Below are positions 1 through 10,700 of a DNA stretch of 64,000 nucleotides, piece by piece. The stretch comes from Xiphias gladius (lineage: Eukaryota; Chordata; Actinopteri; Istiophoriformes; Xiphiidae). The notes beneath the pieces were generated by a model. It did no database searches, was not told the origin of the DNA, and saw nothing but the letters and a program-made list of their open reading frames with translations. The DNA lies in assembly GCF_016859285.1 (NCBI RefSeq), contig NC_053414.1:1288517-1352516 (forward strand). The letters are read 5' to 3'. A program made the translations under genes and the position numbers. Numbering within the stretch: position 1 is the stretch's first letter; each line of letters opens with the position of its first letter.

Positions 1-133
1 TGACGGTTTCGTTTTTAAAGTTGAGGGACTGTTGGGTCCAGGAGCTAACAGGAGCAACTTCTGCTGCTGCAGCCGTAGACTTCCGGGGAAAAGTTCAACA
101 CCCCCCTCACACCAACGCTCTCTCTCTCTCTCA

Positions 134-160
<27 letters not shown>
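134..160. repeat. (CA)n microsatellite
   Basis: A short CA dinucleotide run ending in CAG. It could act as an unusual tract before a splice acceptor, but it is ordinary for fish DNA. Confidence 0.9.
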
Positions 161-164
<4 letters not shown>

Positions 165-299
165 AAACAGTTTATGTCACCAAAGAGGAAAAATGCCATA
201 AACCTGACAGAAGAGAGTGTTTTTCTTCAGGGGTTAGAAACTGGTTCGTTTCCAGCTTCGTCCTGCAGCAGAGGAAGAAAATGAAGCCTCGAAAGTTGA

Positions 300-533
300 T
301 GCAAACGGTTCCTGTCGATGACCGACGAACCCTCGGAGCCGGAACCAGCTGAGGTACTACTCCCTCCGATTCACCTTTGGACCGACACTGTTACTGGTAA
401 ACTGGTGTCAGACTGGGCAGAGGAAGACCGACTGGTGGGTCGGGGCTTCGTCCTGCAGCCAGACCGTGACCCAGAAACGTCAGGAGCGAGTCCGAAATTT
501 AGATTCGGTGATTCCTGGTTTGATCTTTATTAG
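300..533 (+). CDS. Possible terminal exon of an unidentified gene
   Basis: An open frame from 300 to the TAG at 531-533 ends in a residue pattern (KFRFGDSWFDLY) that looks like a real acidic/aromatic protein C-terminus rather than repeat-derived sequence. It contains an ATG at 318, but a gene start is not required. An AG at 347-348 could be the 3' splice site, which would give an exon from 349 with the frame kept. I do not recognise the protein family. A second open frame from about 160 to 352 also follows a (CA)n tract ending in CAG, so the true exon and frame are uncertain. If real, the gene enters from the left edge and is transcribed rightward, with an AATAAA at about 902. Random open frame remains a real alternative. 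Confidence 0.3.
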   Translation, partial: CKRFLSMTDEPSEPEPAEVLLPPIHLWTDTVTGKLVSDWAEEDRLVGRGFVLQPDRDPETSGASPKFRFGDSWFDLY

Positions 534-599
534 TTATTTGTTCTGTGCTTTAATTTCAGAAACACTGAGACATTACACTAAGTACTGTAACACTTGTGA

Positions 600-2180
600 C
601 TGGTTGTATGTATATATATAATACATATATATGTATATATATGTACACACACACACACATATATTTACACATATACACACATATAGAAAAGCTGACTTTT
701 CAAATGTTCACGTCCTTTTTAAAGCAAATTCAAATGAATGCTGAGAAACGATCCTGCAGCAGGACAGTTTCATCTTTAATCATCCAGGTTTATCAAACAT
801 TTACAGCTAATATTCCTCACTACTAAAAAGAAAAGGGCAGAATTGGTATCAACCCCCAAACTTACACTTTAAAATTACATTCATGTCTATTAACAATGAG
901 AAATAAACCAAAATATTTTGGATATTTTGGTTTGATGAGATGATGCAGAACTTGTGCAAACTGGTTTCTGCAGGTTCGCCGAGTTAAAGACTTTTTAAAA
1001 TGACGCAGAATGTGTGTCATACTGGTCAAAGTATTAAAGTCTGATGAAAACCAGTAGGAATGATATGAATTATTTATTATGTCACATTCCTAATGATATA
1101 GTTCATTTAATTAACACAACCTGAACTCTGATCAGTGGCAGAAAATGGATGAATTGAACCAATTGAAAACAGGAGTTCATGTAAGTTTAGTTGAGTCTCA
1201 ACTTGTCCACTGGGAGCTGCTGCTCAGTCACTGTGTTCATTACATTTAAGACCTTTTAATACTTTGAGGACTTTTCCAATGAGGGAGGAGAGTTCAGTGC
1301 TTCTTTCAGACGTGACGCGCTCTAACTGAACAGATTATTACCGTTTCCTCTGACAGTGCTGTTTATGATCCGACTGTCGTCTGAAGCTTTCACCTTTTCA
1401 TTTTCTCTGCAGCGTTTTTCCATTTACCATTCTAATATTTAATCTGTCTTATTCCGGTTCCTCTATTTACCTTCTATTTCATTTTAAATCCTTCTGGTGT
1501 TTTTTTTAATCTTGTCTTTAAGTTGTTTGTACCTCATCTAACGCACCTTGTTCAAAAGGTGCTGTACTAATAAACTCACCACTGTTCTATGGACAATGAA
1601 GGATCTGTTTTCTCTATCAGGACAAGTCATCACATGCTCAAATAAATACAGAAAACTAAAGCAGAGTAAATAAACATACATTTGCAGAGGACGCAATAAG
1701 AGTGTTTATTTCTTTATCAAATATTGAAGACACAAGTAAGAACATGAATATGTTTATGTGACCCTCCCAACATGTCCAGGGCTGTAGGATCATGGAAAAA
1801 GCAGCACAAGAGTAGGTCTGTATTTAAGTAAAAACAAAGAAATATATTTCCACGCTGAGTTAAAGTTACATCAGGTTCCTGTGTGAAACTCAGTGTTTTC
1901 ATTCACAACCAGGCCTGTCTCCTGTGAGCACTGTACTGCTCTATATACCAACTGGCTTAGTAGATCTGTTTTCAGTCAAACCACATTTGGTGATTCAGAT
2001 TTCTCTGCTGCTGCTTCACCACCACCTGCAGTTGCTTTTAACTTTGTCCGGATGCCAGGAGAACAAATACCAATTCACCACAAATAATCAAACCATTGAA
2101 CCCAGTATGAGCTGTACCTACCTCCGTATAAAATACACAGCAGCAGGAAATTGCAACATGGAGGGAATAAAATAAAAAGC
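600..2180. other. Gene-free stretch, AT-rich
   Basis: No supported exon is seen. The stretch holds an AT/CA-rich low-complexity patch (about 605-685) and AT-rich unique sequence. Near 1540-1575 there is a phrase resembling the 3' end of fish LINEs ('aaaggtgctgtactaataaa'). The 60-80 aa open frames here lack splice context and family resemblance. Confidence 0.6.
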
Positions 2181-2184
2181 TCTA

Positions 2185-2940
2185 CAAGCTCTGAATGCAA
2201 TGAAGAGGAAATTTTATACCTTTCAAGTTCAAATTAAAATCCAGCTTAACTATTCAACTGTGTTATCCAGCCCATTGTGCTATATGATAGCGAGGTATGA
2301 GGTCCACTCAGTCACTGGAGCTTCACCTGTTGGATAAAACACTCAACAGAATTGCTACATGAAGAAATCTGCTGATACATTTTACACGTACAAAGAAAAA
2401 CCCAAACAGATGCTCACTGATGACTAACATTCAAAAGAGAGCGCTCACATTTTTTGGGCGGCTTTCTGAACACCAATCGGAGTCAACCAAGTTATAACAC
2501 ACTATGGGAAACGTGTGTGTGTGTGAGAAACACTGGAGAGAAGAAGAAACAAAGTCACCGTAGATCAGAACATTATCGGTTCCTAAACAGAGACGAACTG
2601 GCTGATGAGCTCTAAACTGTCAGAGACCGAAAGCAGAGGCAGGTCCTGACTAAATCCAGGTTCAGTGACCACAACCTGGCAATCAAACAAGACAGACACA
2701 AAAAACCAAAGCAACCCAAAGACAGATCATGTGGTCAGTGCTGGACAGGTGAGGTTGAGACAGAGACGGATGTAAATCATTCAGTGAAATAAAGGAACCT
2801 TAACCAGGTCAATTTTGTGATTCCGCATTTCACGGTGCTAAATGGAAAATACTCCCAGGAGAAGGAGACAGGGCAAATCTCACTTACCGATAAGTAAACG
2901 TGCCACAACCTCAGGGGCAGTGAAGGACCTGTTTGTTTTA
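2185..2940 (+). mobile_element. Degraded LINE, C-terminal end of the RT ORF
   Basis: Conceptual translation across several frames recovers phrases typical of the C-terminus of fish LINE reverse-transcriptase proteins. These include an 'IKIQL...' block, a 'YGSEVWGP'-like block near 2280-2310, an 'INIQKRALxF'-like block near 2430-2455, and an 'LTKSRFSDHNLAIKQDRHKKPK' block near 2650-2715 followed by a CxxC-like segment. Frameshifts and stops are frequent, so the copy is dead. Sense is left to right. The exact clade is not assignable by eye. Confidence 0.6.
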
Positions 2941-3003
2941 AATAGGCAAAATTCTTTTATTTACACTTTCATACCCATAATGCAGCTTTGAATGAATTTT
3001 TTT

Positions 3004-3005
<2 letters not shown>

Positions 3006-3036
<31 letters not shown>
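3006..3036. repeat. (CA)15 microsatellite
   Basis: A perfect run of CA dinucleotides about 30 bp long. Confidence 0.95.
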
Positions 3037-3038
<2 letters not shown>

Positions 3039-3364
3039 AACTAAATAAATGAATGAATAAAGAATAGCACAATGCAGGTTCCACATAGAATGCATCATCA
3101 TCATCGCAGCAGGTGGTGAGCGGGGTCATGGGGCAGTAGCTTAGCTTGGTTGCAGTCACATCACAGTGCACTGACCATAAATCTCCTTTACTGACTTCTT
3201 TGGCTTAAGTGTCTTTCCCAGTATAAAGAGACTGGAAACCAGTGCAGTGTGAAGTGGGACTGAGCTTTAAGTTAAACTGCGTCCAGGCTGAAGAGCCACC
3301 AACAGTCCTCAATCTGCTGCCAGGAAACTATTCGTTATGATTCTGCAGGTGTTACAGGTCTTAC

Positions 3365-3404
3365 CTCCAGACAGACTGAGTCCTCCAGGATCGCAGAAAC
3401 AAAC
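3365..3404 (-). other. Candidate small exon of a minus-strand transcript
   Basis: Read on the minus strand, a pyrimidine-containing acceptor (CTCCTGCAG) is followed by 40 nt and then a strong donor (GGAG|GTAAGA). It lies downstream, on the minus strand, of the CpG-rich start near 5.5 kb and of two other candidate exons. No coding potential is recognised, which would fit a non-coding host transcript. Splice sites alone are weak evidence. Confidence 0.3.
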
Positions 3405-3890
3405 CTGCAGGAGACCAGATGCCACACACAGTTCAGTGAATTTATTCTGACCCTCAACATTTATTGAGCTTTGAAACTGTGACAAAATAATCCAACTCAA
3501 TGTCCCCTTACTAGCTTTTTTTTGGAGGCCTGCTGAAGCTCCAGGAGAATTTACAGATCCCAGTGTTTGTAGTTGTGAGAGAAAATAGTTTTCATACTGT
3601 CATGAGATTTTAAAGGATGATATAGTAACTGCTCTGAAATATTTATTAATTCAACAGTAACTGAAACTTAATCACTTATCAGGATGTTAGATTAGTTTTC
3701 TGTCTTTAGACTATCTGATGCAGCTCTGTCTCAAAGCTGTGGAAAAAGCCAGTAAGTGGACCTTGAGTGAAATATTTCAGTAAACTGGTTCTAACGACAT
3801 CAATTGTCTAAATTGTTGATATTAAGTTTTCCTCCAGCTATTAAAATAAACCTGCAGCTATTTGTGTCATGTGACCCTCAGTGAGTCAGC

Positions 3891-4008
3891 TGTTCCGGGA
3901 TCAGATAAACGCTTCGGTCAGTCTTTGTCAGGGCACCCCCACTCTGAGAACACACTGCCTGGCGGGGGCGCTACAATTCGGCCTTTTGTTTACATCATCT
4001 CCCAGCAG
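3891..4008 (-). ncRNA. Structured RNA candidate, copy A (C/D-like kink-turn)
   Basis: On the minus strand this element begins with a partial terminal stem (4 bp plus weaker pairs). It then has a C-box-like AUGAUGU (6 of 7 matches to RUGAUGA). At its far end a D-box CUGA immediately precedes the closing stem. The GAUG/CUGA pair satisfies the kink-turn core. An inner hairpin of about 10 bp (GCGCCCCCGC with GTGGGGGTGC) uses two G-U wobbles that would be A-C mismatches in plus-strand RNA, which points to minus-strand transcription. It is a diverged paralogue of the element at 4212-4322. No known snoRNA is recognised; a non-functional duplicated hairpin element is the alternative. Confidence 0.4.
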
Positions 4009-4154
4009 ACACTAAGCACAGCCACGACTGGATGTTTGACACTGACCATCCTGTTAGAGGTTTGAAATCACTGATGTCGTCACGGTTTCGTCTCCAGGGG
4101 TCAATCTGTCAGAGCCAATCAGAGAGAAGCATTAATGAACAAGTAGAGTCTCAC

Positions 4155-4203
4155 CTGAGGAGCAAGCAGTCTTGTCCTGTATAAATCTCTTCAGAGAACT
4201 CCC
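4155..4203 (-). other. Candidate small exon between the two structured RNAs
   Basis: On the minus strand, an acceptor at 4205-4204 (or an alternative at 4178-4177, after a TTTATACAG tract) is followed by a donor CTCAG|GTGAGA with the GT at 4154-4153. Short exons separating introns that each carry one structured RNA are the usual layout of snoRNA host genes. Coding potential is not evident. Confidence 0.3.
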
Positions 4204-4211
4204 CTGCGAGC

Positions 4212-4322
4212 TGCCTGGATCAGAATACGCTTCAGTCCGGTTTTGTCACGGCGCCCCCCCCTGTGAACAGACTGCTTGGGGGAGGCGCTTCAGTCGGCCT
4301 TTTATTACATCAATTCCAGGCA
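4212..4322 (-). ncRNA. Structured RNA candidate, copy B (C/D-like kink-turn)
   Basis: On the minus strand this 111-nt element is closed by a perfect 8-bp terminal stem (TGCCTGGA with TCCAGGCA). Just inside the stem are UUGAUGU on the 5' side (C-box-like, 5 of 7) and CUGA on the 3' side (D box), giving the GAUG/CUGA kink-turn core. A short helix continues inward (AAUA with UAUU); the paralogue has UAAA with UUUA at this place, a compensatory change. The inner GC hairpin has about 11 bp including one U-G wobble that is only valid on the minus strand. It sits in a candidate intron between splice sites at 4375 and 4204 or 4177. No named RNA family is recognised. Confidence 0.42.
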
Positions 4323-4375
4323 GAACGACAGGGGCTGTCCTGCCCTGTGGGTTTGGTGTGTTCAATGCATCTTAC

Positions 4376-4450
4376 CTGTCAGACCCATGAATATTGGTGG
4401 GGGGGTGGTCCTGGTCGGTCCACACCAGCACGTCAGGTCTGTGGTTCCTG
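4376..4450 (-). other. Candidate exon of the minus-strand host transcript
   Basis: Minus-strand reading gives an acceptor ATTTTTACACCTCAG at 4452-4451 and a strong donor TGACAG|GTAAGA with the GT at 4375-4374, for a 75-nt exon. One frame is open but has no recognisable family. It would be the exon upstream of the intron containing RNA copy B. Confidence 0.3.
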
Positions 4451-5079
4451 CTGAGGTGTAAAAATGATCAACCGTAAATAATTGTTTTCTTCTCCACCTG
4501 TTTGATTCCCTGTGGACTTTTCGTCATTAACAGTCGTACCCTCCTGTAAATACTGTTTTAATTATTCAAACAAAATTAATCTGCAACTACTTGAAACATG
4601 CCGTTATTGTCAGTTTTCATTAGAAGAACTTTCTACCGAAGAAACAGCTACAATGAAATCTGTCACTGTCTGGTGGATTATTCAGACCTACAACACTGAG
4701 CAATCTAAACTTTATTCACCTCCACTCCGTTTGTTGTAGTTTGGGTGAATACAGCCTTTAATAACTGGTGGCTTTAAGAATGCAAAGCATTTTGACCACC
4801 TCCGTAACCTGGAGTTAAAGGTGATTCTAACACCGTGGCCAGCGAGCGGTGCCCCGAAGGACCATTAATATACTATAAGATATAACATGGTTCTGGATAA
4901 CACGAAAAATAAGGTTTTATTTAGAAGCTAACGTTCAGAGCGCAGCTTAAAGGGAGTAAAAGCTAAATAGAAGTCTGGTTCAGAGCAGTGAGAGCGGGTC
5001 ACTAAAGTCCAGGTTCAATTTCAACACGGTCCTTTTTAACTGCCCACACAGACCTTCAGAGTCCGGACTCTACTTCAGC

Positions 5080-5600
5080 TTTAACAGATCCACCAGGGAC
5101 GGCTGGTCCGGGATCAGAAACGACTGAACCCGGCCCAGCGGGTCCGGAGAGGGGACCCGTTATTCCGGAGATGTGTCCGTTCCCACGTCCCCCCCCCCCC
5201 CCCGGTGGTTAAGGTTAGCATAAGGTTCGGTTCGGGTTAAAGTCAGGTTAAATACATATCGACGAGGAAACAGACTTCGACACAACAACGTGGTCTGTAG
5301 GTTAGCATGTTAGCTTAGCCCCAAAGTTTCCAGCCTTTGGTGAGAGGGAAAGCTTCTGAAGTTAGCTTTAGCTTCGGCTGAAAATCAGCGACAGCAGAGA
5401 TACCGGACCGAGCTCCTCCACGCACCCGAAATGCTTCACTGTCTTCGGCTTATCTACGTTTTCTCCGAACAGCTCCGAATGTTCCGCTCTCTGTCCTGAA
5501 ACCAGCCCGGCGAGCCGCCGCCATGATATCTTTATGCAGGCCATCGGCCAATCACAGCGTGTCGTCGTCTTCTTCTTCTTCTGTCGGTTTATAAACAACT
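5080..5600 (-). promoter_or_regulatory. CpG-rich putative promoter and first exon, minus strand
   Basis: CpG density rises between about 5080 and 5560 relative to the AT-rich surroundings. On the minus strand an ATG at 5524 sits at the start of ATGGCGGCGG and opens a 24-codon frame rich in Ala and Arg, which stops at about 5450. That frame could be a small upstream ORF or the start of an unidentified protein continued by splicing. It could serve the candidate host transcript carrying the structured RNAs at 4.3 and 3.9 kb. A homopolymer C run (about 5189-5203) lies inside it. Confidence 0.4.
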
Positions 5601-5604
5601 CAGG

Positions 5605-6534
5605 ACAGTTCCCGCTTTTGTTAAAATCCAGAACAATGTCTGTCAGGAGACGAGTTTTTAAATCAGTGATTAGAAGCTGGTGAAGAGATTCGAACAGTCA
5701 ACTCTCACACTGACAGAGAACACATCAAATAATTTAAATACAAATTTAAATTTCCAGTGTAGCTGTCATTTCTGTGACTGATACAGAAACATCCGGAAAT
5801 TTAATTTACAGATGAAGATTCATGTGGTTAGATATTTACAGCTGGAATTAAAGACAAACGAGTTAAATATTTTAGCTCAGCCTGTATGCATAATTAAATG
5901 ATCGTTTCTTAAATTAATTATTAACAAAAAAGTAATACCACATACACAAAGGAAAGTGATTTGTCTTCACCCCTACAACCAAATTATAAATAAAGATGTG
6001 TTTGTATTTTGATAAAATATTAAATACAGTACACAGAAAATAAAAAGGTTGGTTTTATATTGGAGATTTTTTTTTTTTTTAAAGAATTGCTGGCTTCAAA
6101 GGCTCAAACTGCAGTAGGATATACTGCTTTCTTCAACTTATTCTACATTTCTGTCGGGTAAATACTTAAGAGTTTATTCTTTCGGCAGATAAATAAATAT
6201 AATTGTCCAGCGCTTTATTTGTGGATTGGTCATGTTTGATTCTGTCAGAGACACTTTTGCAGTGAACCTAGGAACATAAATGAAATAAAAAAAAAAAAGA
6301 TATCACTACTACATTTAAAGTAGTCGCTGACGGTTTATTTAAAACAACATGTGAAAATCGTTTGTTTTTTGTTATCAAAAGCTTTTGAATGCATTGAATT
6401 TGGAAAGTACGACCCGTGGAGAGACACTGAAGGCAGCGAGTGACTGGTTTGACCGTTAGAAATTCAACGGTGGGATTTTCAAGGTTTTTGACCAGTTTTT
6501 TCAGACACTCAGAGAAAGAGGAACAAAGAGAGAG
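5605..6534. other. Intergenic stretch upstream of the dynein tail gene
   Basis: AT-rich sequence with no supported exon. It includes the 5' flank and presumed promoter of the dynein tail gene. No clear TATA box or canonical X-box was found here by eye. Confidence 0.6.
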
Positions 6535-7708
6535 ATGGAGGGTAAAGACGAGCGGTTGGATCCTGTCCGGAGTTTCACCGTTAAAAGTTTGAGGCTGGAT
6601 GAGGCAAGATGGCAGGAGTTTGTGTCGGAGGAGGGGAACCAGGTGAACTTCAACAGTTTCTTTAACGCTCAAGATTACTGTCACCTGTTCATCTGTCAGG
6701 ACCCGGACTCCAGACTCTCTGTCAGCCTCGACTTCCCCCAGAACATCCAAAGTAAAGTAATCTGTGTCTCTAAAACGGCCCGTGAAGCCGTGACTAAGGA
6801 AAACTCCAGGAAAATTTTAATCTTTCAAGAAGTTCAGGGAGAAGAGGTCCTGAACTTCATCATCTGTGTCACTGAACAGGTACGGTAAGGCTAAATGTAA
6901 CTTAGCTTAGGCTAATAAAAAGTAGGGCTGAATGTAACTGTTACCTTAGCATTTTATAAGATTAAGCTAATATTAAAGCTAACAATGAGCTGTAGCTAAA
7001 TTAAGCTTAGGGTAAATTTAAGGCTAATTGTAACCTGTGGGTAATTTAAGATAGGACTAAATTAATGCCACTGTTAAGCTAAGGCAAATTGTAAGATATG
7101 GCTAACTTGATGTTGAGCTAAGGTAATTATAAAATACAAAATTTTTAATCAAATGGTAATGGAGACAAATTAGGTCTAATGAGGCAAAAGTTAAACCAAA
7201 AGATGATGTTAAGACTAGGTAAACTAAGATCAAAGCAAAGAATAACAAACATTAAGGCCAGCTAGGCTAAGGCTAAAGTAGGTAAGCTAAGCAAAAAGTA
7301 AGTCCTAACGATCGCAGGCAAGTATGATAGGGCTATTTTAGTTAAGCCAAAGCTAACTGTAATATTAGCAGAAGATAAGACAGGGCTAAAGCTAACAGTA
7401 ACATTAAGGCGAGGTATGCTTAGGCTAATTTAGATACGTTTGTTAGTGTAAAAGAGCGCCCCCTGCGGGACATTAATGCTGTAACGCCTGAAGGTATGTA
7501 GTGTCTCGCCTCAGGTGACCTGCCCGTTGCTTAGCAACCCGGAGAACAGCAGCAGGTGGGTGTCGGGTGTGATCGACGAGGCCTTTAGGCTCATGGAGCG
7601 ACAGAAGAACGAAGCGCTGGTGATGAAGGCTCAGATAGAGGGACGCACCTTCCTGCCTCATCCCGACGCTCTCCATGACGATGCTCTGTACGACGCCGCC
7701 AAAGGAGG
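6535..7708 (+). CDS. Dynein tail gene, exons 1-2 (N-terminal region)
   Basis: Exon 1 starts at an ATG preceded by purine-rich sequence (GAGAGATGGAGG) and encodes 115 codons in phase 0. The donor is CAG|GTACGG at 6880; a GTAAGG four bases further would shift the frame. Exon 2 begins at 7515 and has the 'PLLSN...W...' signature followed by '[10 protein letters not shown]', which corresponds to the 'PLLSN...G.TLLPLP' segment of DNAH9/11/17-type chains. It ends in phase 2 at 7708. Intron 1 (6880-7514) is a drifted repeat of GCTAA/TTAGG-type words. Confidence 0.8.
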
Positions 7709-10700
7709 GTAGGCAGGTCCACCTTTTGTCTTCTAGGCCGAGCTGTCTGTGACAAGCAGCCTCCTGTTGTAGCTGCAAATTAGACTTCTTTGACAAGAAG
7801 CAGAACGTACGAAGAAACAGAAAACACAGAAATCGCTCAAAAACAGCATTCAGCAGGGTAACACTGAGGAAATGCGTAGGAACTAGAAATAACAATAGTT
7901 AAAAAAAAAAAAAGATACAAGGTTTGAAAGGAAAATCAAAATAAAAATAGCTAGGCATATAAAAGTACTTTAGAAGAGGATTAAGTTGATAATCCAGGAT
8001 ATCTTAGCATTTTATAGCCTCTTTGTTTTTAGAATTTTGAATGTAAAGATTTACAGTGAAGTGTGGTGTGAAATTATTCAGCGAGCAGTGGAATAAGATA
8101 TCAGCATCCATCCAGCCATTAACTTTACCTGTTTATCCTTCAGTCCAGTGGTCTTCACTGGCTGGACTCAGTCAACAGGAGACACTTTTACCATCAAACA
8201 CCAAAACGGTTTTGGGTGTGTGGTATGGAAATGCCACTAAATTGCTTTGGTTGAGACCAGAGAGGGCTCAATTGCATCTTAAAACACAAAAAGGGTTTAA
8301 GATTTCCTCTGAAGGACTCTCCATTACTCTAGAAATGCCCTCTGTGTAACAACTGGAACACCACAGGAGAGAAGACTCGAATGCACGACTCAGAAGAGCA
8401 CTAGGTTAAAAAATCCCTGTCTGTTACTGTTTCAACAGAGTTCAGTACACAGCCTGCAGTCAGAAGATTAGGCAAAGGCAGGGTCAGGTAACCGGTCATA
8501 AATCAAAAACAAGGAACCCTGCACGCTTGACTCATGGTGCAAAGATGAACTGGCGCTGAGCGAAGGGAACACACAGATTTAATACACTAGTGAGGGGAAG
8601 ACAAAGAGACGCAGGTGGAACTAATCAGGGCAGGGTAGACAATCACAAAGGCAGGAAACACACAAGGGCAGGTTGAAACGAGAGGAGAGGAGAGGTGAGT
8701 ATCACAAAAATAAAACAGGAAACCACGAATGAATGACACTAAGAAAACATAACCTAGTACTCAGAGCGGGGCATGACGCTCAGCTCGTCTCATATCCCTC
8801 TGATTTTCCTTCTGCCTGGTTTCTCTGCATCTGGTCTGTGACTCTGATTAGAAATCGAGACATTTTTATAGTTAGTGCTCTACATGTTAGTGAACATGAG
8901 ACCTGCTGTAGATGAACTAATAACGTTTAGCACAGGGGTGAGCAGGTTGGTGTAGTTCAGTCGTAACATTCAGAAAATGTGGTAAAAGCCCAAATGTACG
9001 TGAACGGGTCACATGCTTACACTGCAGTCTGCTGAATACAGTACACTGAATGTCATTTATGTCGATCGCCACAGATGATGCCACAGCAGCCCTCTGTTTA
9101 TTTACAGGTTTGTAGCCTGTACTGCCATCTTGTGTATGACGCTGAAGCGTTATGCAGTATTTTAGGTCATCTGGTGGTCTGGACCCAACTGTACCCACAG
9201 TAAGATTCAGGACTCCAGAGGGAGGTTTTGGTACTTTGGTCCCAAATGACCTGAGATCAGTCACTACAGTTTCCACATTTATTTATTCCTTTTTTTTCTT
9301 TTTTTTTTCTTTTGTGTGTGTGCATGTATGCTGATTTGGTATTTATTTTTAACTGTACTTCTGCATTAAACCTTGTTTAAAATGATTTTATAAAGTTGCT
9401 GTTATGATGTTCCCAGCTGACACTGGGCAGGAGGTGGGGTACACCTGGACAGTACTGACACACACACAACCATTCTCAATCACATTCATACCAACGGGCC
9501 TGATACCATCATCCTATACCGACACAGTTTCTCTGACAATCTGTCCTGAATTTCTGTTTGTCAACTGCTAATGAAAGGAAGCTGTCAGACATGAAGCTTT
9601 TCTGTTTTGGATAGAAACACAGAGTAAGTTGAACTACTGACGCTTCCTGCCCTCAGATTCCCACACCTGTCAATCCAGGTGTACTTTAATTCAGAGTCCG
9701 AGCGATAGGAGACGGGCAGGTAGTGCAGAGACAACAGTGGACTCTGCGGTAATGTACGCCCGGATTGAAAGATCTGATTGACGGGCTCGCAGTTGCTCTC
9801 CTCTTCTAACAGGAAGGTATCAGACATGAAACTGCTCCACACCTGTGATTGGACGATCATAGAGTGGGCGGAGCTTGTGTCTGAGTTCCTGCAGCAGGAC
9901 TCGTCTCAGCCAGTTGTGGACGGACTGAAGCCGCTTCCTTCAGAGGAGTTCCACTTCTGGAAGAACCGACGACGGAACCTGCTCTTCATCCAACAGCAGG
10001 TGATGAAGTAGGTCAGAACCTAGGAGGGCTGGTGGTCAATAGCATTATGTCAAATCCAAATCCACCATCAAATCTGAATCCTCAAGACTCCCTTATTGGA
10101 TCTCAGTAAGTTTAACTTTGATCATTTGTCAGTAACTAAAGTTGTAAATAAAGATCCAGTTCAGATCTGTGATCAGCTGTTGTTGGACCAGAATACAGAA
10201 ATCCTACAGTTTTTAGTGGCGGCCACTGAATTAAATCGACATTAACATTAATGAAACCAAATTAGCTCCAACCTGAACGTGAGCTGAGCACATTAACCAG
10301 CAGACTAAAGTTTCACATTAATTAACATTAATCAGCTACAGCTGATATAATCTACCGCCGCTGAATTCATTTTAACCGGAGGAAGCAACAGCTGAGAAGC
10401 TGCTGACGTCACCTGACTGGTTTCTGAAAGAAAAATAAGCAGGAGAGAGTCCTGACAGTTGCACCAAACTTGTTTCACTCTGAGGATTTTAGTCCAGTTA
10501 GGACTGATTATCTTCTTGGGTCAATTTGATAAATACAGACCGCAAAGGAGTCTGCAGGAACACTGATAAAAGTATAGTCAAACGGTGACTGAGCATCAGC
10601 CCTTGAAAATGAAACCTTGTCTTGTTGATTGATTGTTTATTTTGTGGTGGTGTTGTCTGTTCAGTTGATGAGCAGCAGAGCTCAGCTGGTGGCGTTTATT

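Noticed and set aside
3862-4461. Plus-strand open frames across the duplicated element (67-75 codons)
   Set aside because: The two copies are related as nucleic acid with strand-specific wobble pairing, but their translated frames do not align as protein.
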